The position numbers and the translations under genes are program-made. Positions 56,701 through 64,000 of a stretch of 64,000 bases of DNA are shown here, one piece after another (position 1 is the stretch's first letter; each line of letters opens with the position of its first letter). The notes beneath the pieces were generated by a model that saw only the letters and a list, made by a program, of their open reading frames with translations, was not told the DNA's origin and made no database searches. Origin of the DNA: Mactra quadrangularis (taxonomy: Eukaryota; Mollusca; Bivalvia; Venerida; Mactridae); the NCBI GenBank assembly GCA_025267735.1, contig CM046308.1, positions 36,631,267 to 36,695,266 on the forward strand. Reading direction: 5' to 3'.

Positions 56701-59700
56701 GAGAAAACATATACCAAACGTGAATAACCTTGTGGCAGAGTTTAATAAAATACATAATTTTGAATATCGTAGTGCATTTCATGATTTAGATAGACATTAT
56801 AAAGTGAAAGAAGAAAATATTACAGAATTTCTAGCTGCAATAGCCAAGGTAAACGAACACATTTATATCTTCATAGGCCAGTAAAATCTATCATGCCTTG
56901 GTGAAGTTGGTTTGGTTTGTTTTTATGGTGCTATAAGCCACTCTTCGACAATTTTTCAGTTGTTTGGAGGCGTTTAGTTGAATTTTTACTTCCCTAGAGT
57001 TTGTTACATTTTAAACTCAAGTTTTAAGAGCAAATATCATCGTCAATGACTGACATTTGCCCAGCTTGATACAGCTGTGGGAGCGAGAAAATCAATATCC
57101 ATGTATTAATAAATTGATTTAATCACTGAAATTGTAACGATAGTTTAATCAATGGTAGTCAGTAGGGCAATGTTTTAATTAAGTGATTTTTTATTTTACA
57201 GGAAGCATATACGTTTTGTCAAACAACATCTAAACAACAATTTGATGATATGACTAAAGCTCATGCACATGTTATTGATATTCTTGTACAACCAAAATAT
57301 TCATCATCTGTTACTAAAGACGTAGTGGTAAGTATTGTCATACTGTGCAGTTCCCACCAAACGTTTGGAGACATGTTTTACTTTGTAGGCCTATTAAATA
57401 GTGCTTATCAAAAATTTAATAATTGTAAATTTTAAAATGTTTGTTAGTTTTACCTTATATTTTGGTTATAACTCTATTTAAAGTCATAAAAGTGACGAGA
57501 AATAAGAACCATCATGATATCAAATAAAGCAAAAAAATTGCATAATAGTGATCTTTGGTCATTAAAATTACTAACTATGAATTAAAAATGCCGCGATAAC
57601 CATCCATCACACAGATGACGACGGATGAAATAACCCATTTTTCCTTTCAGAGGCCATTTCACGGAAATGGCCGATAAGACTCGTACGTCATCGGAAAATT
57701 ACGACAGTTGCTAATTTGTATATTAAACTGTGTTCCGGTAAAAAAACAACGTAATCATGATAAATGTCAAAGCTTGAAATATGAGCACATACTTTGGTTT
57801 ACCTCATTAAAGACACAACTTATCGCAAATTTTGACATCTGTGTTGCACGCTTTTTTCGGGCTAGATATAACGGTAGTATTTCAGTATGTTACGATTAAT
57901 GAACATACTTTCTGAGGCCCTGCAATGACTACATGAACCTAGTTCAAATGCAGTGTTGATAATGATCGTTTCATCACACACTTGAAAAATATTCATAATT
58001 GTCAATGATATTTGCTGTTTTGGGTTTGAGTTAAAATCTTTGATGCAACTGAAGTGATTTAAATCTGTCAATACAAACGGCGAGCAATCGGGTACAGCCG
58101 CCCGATTAGCTAAGTTGGTAGCTCGCAAGTCTACTGATTGAGGGGTCGTAGGTTTCATTTAAGAGCGGGGCATACTCTCGTGGAGCTTGGTTATAAAATT
58201 ATTTCTACGGCCATTCTCCCTACTACCAATTATTTTTAATAATGTAGCGCAGTTGTCAGTCCCTGACGAAAGTATGCGCTTAGTAGGTGGTTAAAAGCTA
58301 AATCTAGAGATTTAGCCTTTCCTGGAGTAGTGAGCCGGTTGACTGACCACCGTGATATAACTTATATAATGTGAGCAACGGCGTTAAACCCAAAAAAAAC
58401 CCCAAGCAATCGAGTGCTGATACCACAGTGGATAAACAATTATGTTTTCCCGACTTGTTTTATCGCCATTTGTGACCCATATATGGACGGTTTAGAGGGT
58501 TTGGTAGCTAAGTTTTGCACTGTGCAAGTACGCACTCAGGTATCAGCTCACGCTGATGAAATCCGGGGTTGCCTCGTGCCAGTCTCGCAAATGCCCTCCT
58601 GTCTATGTATCTTGGATCCCTCCAAACTCCCCGATTGCATAACATAGCCAAGAAACACACTTAGAGGCATTTTTTTTTATCTTGAATACAAGATATGTCT
58701 ATCTTTATTCCCTTTAGGCCACCAGTCCTAAGTGCTCATTTGTTATACATAGTGAACAGAATCATTCAGGACAATCAATAAACCCCTGAAAATGCTGTGT
58801 TCTAGGTGGTGGAGGAAGTTTTACAACTTCAATAACAACATCCCAATTTCTGTCACGAATGAAAGACCTTAGTACTTCATGTTGATCATTTGAGACAAAC
58901 ATAACTATATCCTTCTTCTAGCCATTTTACTTGACTGTACATTGTATTTTGTTTTATAGTAGGATAAAATGAGTTTATACAAGAGCAATGATTATTTCAT
59001 AAAAAATGTATAGTTTGCATAAACATGTATAATTTATATTTACCAAACAACCAAATTCAAAATTTACCTATGAACGGGCCTCAATTTATTTCACCTGTCA
59101 GCAAACATGAGAAAGTCATGAAACATGTAATACTTGAAATTTTCACGACTATTATGATATAACCACCATACTACAATTTTCATTTGATATCCAGGATTTA
59201 TAAGTTGTGTCTTTAAATATGCGAGTCACGTGACTTACGGAAACGATCGGTAATTTTCGGCGCGGATTTTAAATCTTTTAGGACATGGCATGTCTTAAAA
59301 TATTTATGAAATTTCATAATTGAATTAAATCAAGAGGCGGATACTTTTTAATTTTTTTTAACATGTCAAAAACTATTTAAATATAAATACAATATGTCAA
59401 TAATGTTTTTTTTGCAAAATTAATTTTCTTTAATTTCGTCACTTATATATCTTTAAAGTTGAGACTAAAATGTGACTTAAAAACTATATGTTATGGAAGA
59501 ATTAAATTGCACATGGTTTTGGAGGCTTTGGGGTGTCAGATGCTGCATCTTATAAATACGTTGCACGATTGAAATTTGTTTTCATTTTATCACAAACCAT
59601 ACTTAAATGTATTAAAAACAACGGTTCTACAAAAATCATTATCAAAATTCAAGATTTGTAGTAAATTTCTTTGGTTTACAAACTTTTGGTGGGCACTGCA

Positions 59701-62206
59701 TGTACCTTTGATCTAGTTCACAAGTTTCAAAATGGTATGTTTATTGGTGAACCACTTATGCTTTAGATCAATAATTTATATTTTGCTTTAAGAATGTATG
59801 AATATTGTCATCCTTTACAAATTGTACATGCTTCCTATATGGCAAAAGAATGATACAGTTTCTTTTGCGTATGACCAGCTTTCTGTGTGTCCCATATATT
59901 TGTGTCACAAGTTGCGCACAACTTAATTGTAAAAATGTATTATGTTCAAATAAAAGTTGAATTGTTGAAAGTAATATTCTTAAGAATAGAATGTCTTATA
60001 TATCATAATCTAAAAATCACAAATATTGTCAACTCTCGTTGCATTAAGTGATAACGTTCACTAGGTTCAGATCCCAATTTATAACTGAGTACATGTAACT
60101 GAATAATCTTATTATGTTCATGTAATTTATATTTTTCTATTCAGGTAACTTATAGATCTTCTGACTCACCTATTATGGTATTAATAGACTGATTTCATTA
60201 ACTTCCAATAATTGATATATAACTAATACTTGCCATTTTCCACTTTTCCTTGCCTATCTAACATTAATATTTTCTCTAAATGTCACAACAATCACACAAC
60301 TACTAGTACATGTGCCTATTACAGAACAGTTCAGTATCAGTTTTGAGTAATACTGGCGGCCATATTGGGCACCATCTTGGATTCTGGATTCTTGATTTTT
60401 AATCAAGTTTTGAAAGATTATAATTATCGTACAGCGAAGATTTTGAACATTGGCATTACTCAGGCGTAAGTTAGGTTATGGATAAAATATTGAATTAGAA
60501 TTCCATCAACTCACGGGCTAATCTCCGCGAACCTGATACTAACGCACTTGTTTTCCAGAATTGCTAGTACGCACCTGCTTAATCGAATAATAATAATAAT
60601 ATAAGCTTGTAGACAATACGTTTTCAAATATGTTTATGTTCACTCTCTTAATTTTAACACGATTTTCACAAGTATTTATCTGTCAAATATTTCTAAGTTT
60701 CAAATATGTGTGATTGTTATACCAACGTCGCATTTGATAGAACTTTTCTTTTTATATAAACTAAACATAATCAGAATAGATCAGGAAAGGAAACAACTTT
60801 ACAATTCTATGTTAATATGTTATTGCAATATCACATGCTTAATTGCTCGTGTGCATTGTACAACTCAAGAGGTGTGCATTAGAATAATCTCAAGACGTAT
60901 GGATTGTATCATCTCAAACCATCTTCATAGCCATTGTCATAAATTGATTTACGGACTTTAGTCAGTTATCTTCCCCTGATAAAATCTGAAGCAATCCAAT
61001 TGGTAAGTATGTCCTTACATTTGGAATCCTCGGATTTTATCATTGAAGTCCTATGTAAGGATAACAAAATATTTCATCTAATATCTTTCTTGTTAATGAA
61101 GATATTTACAGAAGTGGTGAAATTCATATACATGTAGTTCTTTATCCTAAAAATACTTAGCTTGATGTTCTAACACATTAAATGATATACAAAAAAAGTT
61201 ATTTTAGATTAATTTTGGCAAATTTACTTTGAAAAGTAAGGGTAAAATCCGAGTAATCCAACCTATTTGGACCTACCTATTTGAAGAGTATACAAGGGGA
61301 AATAACTGACTAAAGTCCCTTATTGCTAGATTTTTTTTTATAGAATTCTAAAACAAGATCAGTAATGGATAAGGAAGCACACATGACTACAAGAAGATTT
61401 TTGAAAGATTATAGAAAAGCTATGGCACGTATTCCTATACCAGGACTTTTAGAGGTATGTTACATACACAAAATGACATAAGATTGTGTCTTCCACTCTC
61501 ATGCCTGGAGAGTATCACGAGCTCATCTGGGTAGCAGAACGTCTTCCTTGAATTACTTGTCTTTGACCATGAACAAATAAACTTTTAAGCAATGTGAACG
61601 AAGTAATATTTTGTTTTCATAAATGTGCGTATGAGTTAAACAAAATTTATTGATAATAAAGACAAAAACACATCTTATATGAATTTCTTATTGTCTCATA
61701 TATTCACTCATGATTTGCAACATTTCAAAACTTTTAATGCATGCTCCTAGAGGCAATACGGGTAATGTCTTCAATGTCTAACAATTAAACGGCGGTTTGC
61801 TTAAAGGATTTAATTCAAAAAGATAATTCATAACTTTTCTTCTGTTCTTTGCTTTTTCAGTATCAAATTTGAAATTTGTAGGCTAGGCTACATTTACGTT
61901 CTCTTATTCTTTCAGATATTTGAAGGTGTGGTGCAACGAGATGTTATTCCTCGATACACGTCACTGAGAACCATTCCAAAATCCACGCGACCATACATGC
62001 ATCGTCTACTTGAAATCAACTGGTATATGACTATGCATGACCCACCGATGGTTCAAGTTTGGCAACGTGGTGGTCAGCTAATGAATAGAGACTGGTTTGT
62101 TCCATATAATAAGAAAGGGGCAACTATACTACACACAGTATGGCCAGCTTTGTTGTATAATAAAGATGGTCTACTGGCTGACAAGGGGATTTGTATGGTG
62201 AAATAA
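53579..62206 (+). CDS. MIEAP-domain protein (mitochondria-eating protein / SPATA18-like), six coding exons
   Basis: Join of 53579-53779, 54371-54732, 56644-56848, 57202-57327, 61344-61454 and 61916-62206: 1296 nt, 431 residues. All introns are GT-AG and all phases agree (0, 2, 0, 0, 0). Residues 1-20 are Ser/Thr-rich, 20-78 look coiled-coil (KIQEKIKELKSDIEIF), and 80-210 are basic, low-complexity and probably disordered. Residues 212-431 form the conserved part: VNNLVAEFNKIHNFEY, LLEINWYMTMHDPPM, then TVWPALL and LADKG near the end, as I recall for the MIEAP domain. Vertebrate MIEAP acts in p53-linked mitochondrial quality control; that role here is inference. The product is shorter than human MIEAP (about 540) and has less coiled coil. 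AATAAA at 62536 is a candidate poly(A) signal. Confidence 0.72.
53780..54370 (+). other. Intron 1
   Basis: GTAACT...TTTCTAG, 591 bp. A 114-codon frame inside (53904-54248) has no splice or domain support. Confidence 0.8.
54371..54732 (+). CDS. Exon 2: basic, Ser/Gln/Asn-rich linker
   Basis: The acceptor is CTCTCTTTCTAG; the exon starts EALQKSQQQQAKPGLGRRN. It encodes residues 68-187 and two-thirds of R188 and contains SPTR (S134) and a second SPTK (S164). The donor is AG|GTAAG. Composition suggests disorder; no domain. Confidence 0.85.
54733..56643 (+). other. Intron 2, with an imperfect hairpin
   Basis: 1.9 kb. Arms starting AACACACATCTGAGCAC (54858) and ending GTCTGAGTGTGTT (about 54970) flank an AT-rich loop with CGGTCCC / GGGACCG at the inner end, probably an old MITE. 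A half-copy of the CTTCAGCGAACCCGTG foldback lies at about 55619. Confidence 0.6.
56644..56848 (+). CDS. Exon 3: start of the conserved C-terminal domain
   Basis: The acceptor is TTTTTTGCTAG; the first G completes R188. It encodes to K256. After SGQLSERKHIPN the helix VNNLVAEFNKIHNFEYRSAF begins the MIEAP-like domain. The donor is AAG|GTAAAC, phase 0. Confidence 0.85.
56849..57201 (+). other. Intron 3
   Basis: 353 bp, GTAAAC...TTTTACAG. It includes a diverged SINE-B-like scrap (TGGTGCTATAAGCCACTC, then CGTCAATGACTGACATTTGC). Confidence 0.75.
57202..57327 (+). CDS. Exon 4: MIEAP-like domain, helical
   Basis: 42 codons, from EAYTFCQTTSKQQFDDMTK to SSSVTKDVV, phase 0 at both ends. The donor GTAAGT is strong. 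A MITE terminus starts only about 13 bp beyond it. Confidence 0.85.
57341..59701. mobile_element. CAGTACCCACC-family MITE, split by later insertions
   Basis: The left end is CTGTGCAGTTCCCACCAAAC and the right end ACTTTTGGTGGGCACTG. Family interior (GTTTTGGAGGCTTTGGGG, TTTTATCACAAACCAT) is present from about 59455. About 1.9 kb of other sequence, including a SINE-B, lies inside. Confidence 0.65.
58097..58402 (+). mobile_element. SINE-B copy (plus strand)
   Basis: The tRNA-like head GCCGCCCGATTAGCTAAGTT is followed by GCATACTCTCGTGGAGCTTGG, then CTGACGAAAGTATGCGCTTAG. The tail is GAGCAACGGCGTTAAACCC plus an A-rich end. Confidence 0.82.
60344..60462. mobile_element. Short inverted-repeat element (TGAGTAAT ends)
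   Basis: 119 bp with TGAGTAATAC and GCATTACTCA termini. The interior contains GGCGGCCATATTGG. No target duplication was seen. Confidence 0.45.
60953..61319. mobile_element. GGGACTTTAGTCAG-family MITE, copy 2, in intron 4
   Basis: Ends GGACTTTAGTCAGTTATC and AATAACTGACTAAAGTCCC. It is inverted relative to 10820-11180 and shares the GGATTTTATCATTGAAGTC and TTTTGGCAAATTTAC interior. It ends 24 bp before exon 5. Confidence 0.78.
61344..61454 (+). CDS. Exon 5: MIEAP-like domain, basic helix
   Basis: 37 codons, from NSKTRSVMDKEAHMTTRRF to RIPIPGLLE. The acceptor is a T-run plus TATAG and the donor GAG|GTATGT, phase 0 both sides. Too short to call alone; supported by phase and by continuity with exon 6. 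Confidence 0.8.
61455..61915 (+). other. Intron 5
   Basis: 461 bp, GTATGT...TATTCTTTCAG, no recognisable insertion. Confidence 0.8.
61916..62206 (+). CDS. Exon 6: C-terminal end of the MIEAP-like domain
   Basis: 96 codons and TAA. It carries IFEGVVQRDVIPRYTSLRT, YMHRLLEINWYMTMHDPPM, DWFVPYNKKGA and TVWPALLYNKDGLLADKG, the most family-specific stretch in the window. Confidence 0.88.
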   Translation: MFEGVVQRDVIPRYTSLRTIPKSTRPYMHRLLEINWYMTMHDPPMVQVWQRGGQLMNRDWFVPYNKKGATILHTVWPALLYNKDGLLADKGICMVK

Positions 62207-62541
62207 TAGAGTTGATCGATTAGTGATTTTATTTAGAAACAAACATATTCAGTTGATGTAGTTACAAAATAAGTCATCTACATGAGAGCCAAGAATTACG
62301 TACAAATTTGATTGTCAACTGTGAGAATCGTTAGCAGCATAATTTGAACCAGATTATGGACTTCAGCATTCAGAAAGGAATTTAAAATTTCCCATTTTCT
62401 GATAAACATACATGTACATGTAGACTGATTGTTGTACAAATGCGCCAGCATAATATGTCTCGTATATTATACAGGAATAATGGAATGTTTCATATCTAAA
62501 TTATTTAGTACAAAGGTAGATAACTAACCATATAAAATAAA
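62207..62541 (+). terminator. Candidate 3' UTR and poly(A) signal
   Basis: The first canonical AATAAA after the stop is at 62536-62541 (TATAAAATAAAACAG). The cleavage site cannot be placed. Confidence 0.45.
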
Positions 62542-62795
62542 ACAGATTACTACTTGTTATTTCCCTTTGATCACTTTCACACATTGGTGATCTGGCCACT
62601 GGCACAGTTCATATCCACCAAAAACACTATACATTTGTATATATAGTGTATTTTGTGCTTCGTATACATGCTAATACATTTTGCATTACTGTTTATATTA
62701 TAATATATTTTCATACGTATTTATTTTGACTAGTGTATAATTGTACATGATTATTTATTAGAAAAACTGTGATATCTATAGAACATAAGTGTACG

Positions 62796-63335
62796 GAGCC
62801 CCTAAAGTGACATTTTAAAATACTTTTTTTATTTTCACAACTATTTTGTTAAAACATGATATTATTTCGTTTATTCGAAATATTATTTCGATTAAACGAA
62901 ATAAAATTACGTTTAAACGAAATAATTATTTCGTTTTTTTTTAAAATAATATATTTCGTTTTTTCGGAATAATTATTTCGTTTTTCGAAATAATTTTATT
63001 TCGAAAAAAACAAAGTAATTATTCCGAAAAAACGAAATATATTATTTAAAAAAAAACGAAATAATTATTTCGTTTAAACGTAATATTATTTCGTTAACTC
63101 GAATAATATTTCGAAAAAACGAAATAATATTACGTTAATTATTTCGTTTTTTCGAAATAACTTTATTTCGAAAAAACGAAATAATTATTTCGTTTAAACG
63201 TAATATTATTTCATTTAATCGAAATAATATTGCAAATAAATGAAATGATATTTCGTAAAAACGAAATAATATTACGTTTAAACGAAATACTTGTGAAATT
63301 AAAAAAAAGTATTTCAAAATGTCACTTTAGGGGCT
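62796..63335. mobile_element. Palindrome-dense MITE with GAGCCCCTAAAGTGAC ends
   Basis: TIRs: GAGCCCCTAAAGTGACATTT on the left and AAATGTCACTTTAGGGGCTC on the right. The whole interior is built from ATTATTTCGTTTAAACGAAA-type words, alternating the two strands, so nearly any section can pair with its neighbour. No ORF. Confidence 0.85.
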
Positions 63336-63469
63336 CTGCATAATTGTTATTAATATTTATACTATTATGAAATGCATCTGTGTTCTATTATTTATTGTGA
63401 AATAACTTCACACCTTTTTTTTAAAATTGATTTTAACATGGTATTCAACACATATTTTGGTTATATATA

Positions 63470-63645
63470 CGGCCAGCACTTCCTACTATAGGTTTACTGG
63501 ACACTTTTCTATCACCAGTACTAACTTACCCTACCAAGAGGCCGGCAACTCATGTTTAGGGTATGACCTACTGTGACCGGGCTCAAACCCATGATTTCTG
63601 GATTTGAAGTCAGACATGCTAACCACTATGCCACGGCCGGGGCTC
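63470..63645 (-). mobile_element. SINE-C, a third tRNA-headed family
   Basis: On the minus strand the head has box A (TGGCATAGTGGTTAGCATG) and box B (GGGTTTGAGCCCG), followed by GGTCATACCCTAAACATGAG and GTGTCCAGTAAACC. The body differs from SINE-A and SINE-B. Confidence 0.65.
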
Positions 63646-64000
63646 TTCACATCTTTTAAGCTGCTACTGAATTGCAGTAGTTAGCATACTTTACTGTTAT
63701 CTGCTGACCAGTGTTTGCTTGACATCTGTCACAGGGTCAAACCATTCCATGGTAATTAGTTTGAAGCTTATAGGACCACACATTGCTGCATCCTGCATCT
63801 GATGTAAAACATTTATAACTTCTAAGCATGGGATACATAAGGTGAAAGTTCAAAACTTTCAAAAGCATAAAATTCCTGATTTTCATGGTTTTAGCATCTT
63901 TTACATAGGAGAACTATTTTTCTGGTACCAAAAATCTGAACTTTAGGACTATTTCTAAAAACTTTCAATTGGATCTGACGGTGAATTGTGATGTTATATA
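63646..64000. other. AT-rich flank, nothing recognisable
   Basis: No gene, RNA or repeat ends were seen up to the window edge. Confidence 0.5.

Larger units (their letters stand above)
57328..61343 (+). other. Intron 4, packed with transposable elements
   Basis: 4.0 kb. The left part of a CAGTACCCACC-family MITE starts at about 57341 and its right part is at about 59455-59701. SINE-B (58097-58402) and other sequence lie between. A short TGAGTAAT/ATTACTCA-ended MITE is at 60344-60462 and a GGGACTTTAG-family MITE at 60953-61319. The acceptor tract TTTTTTTTTATAG is spared. Confidence 0.8.

Noticed and set aside
57862..58158. 98-codon minus-strand frame
   Set aside because: It runs through the SINE-B head and intronic sequence. 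No start context or domain.
58414..58647. 77-codon plus-strand frame in intron 4
   Set aside because: No splice sites in phase with exons 4 or 5 and no family resemblance.

Overview
This looks like a nuclear scaffold segment from a bivalve-like mollusc. The sequence is AT-rich and intron-rich. It carries tRNA-headed SINEs, Tc1/mariner and hAT elements, degenerate LINEs and the ACAAGAGC-headed modular repeats that I associate with bivalve genomes. The organism assignment is inference from repeat style. No bacterial, organellar or CRISPR signature is present.

Only one well-supported host gene is visible. It is a six-exon plus-strand gene at 53.6-62.2 kb whose splice phases all agree and which gives a 431-residue product. 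Its C-terminal 220 residues look like the MIEAP (mitochondria-eating protein, SPATA18) domain. A second, weaker candidate lies on the minus strand at 16.9-13.0 kb: three small exons with matching phases, product not recognised, 5' part not found.

The rest is repeat. 0-5 kb: tail of a modular repeat, half of a hAT-like MITE, and a broken Tc1 transposon that itself landed inside an older MITE. 5-17 kb: AT-rich intergenic DNA with SINEs, MITEs, a twin palindrome and a LINE C-terminus. 17.3-18.9 kb: a 5'-truncated, frameshifted LINE reverse transcriptase. 20.6-28.3 kb: an A-rich satellite with a two-monomer higher-order repeat of about 646 bp, followed by 80-bp and about 155-bp satellites to 30.2 kb. 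30.4-37.1 kb: modular repeats, the largest (3.4 kb, 17 nuclear-receptor-like TGACCTTGACC motifs) nested inside a hAT-like element with a perfect 8-bp target duplication. 37.3-43.3 kb: two more TIR-bounded elements. 46.0-48.0 kb: a foldback element whose core is an exactly 177-bp (59-codon) tandem repeat. 48.5-50.6 kb: further hAT-like MITEs, one nested in a palindromic element. Beyond the gene, 62.8-63.3 kb is a palindrome-dense MITE, then a third SINE family.

The TEs interact with the gene: the 4-kb intron 4 has MITE ends about 13 bp after its donor and about 24 bp before the next exon, so insertions have filled it almost up to both splice sites.
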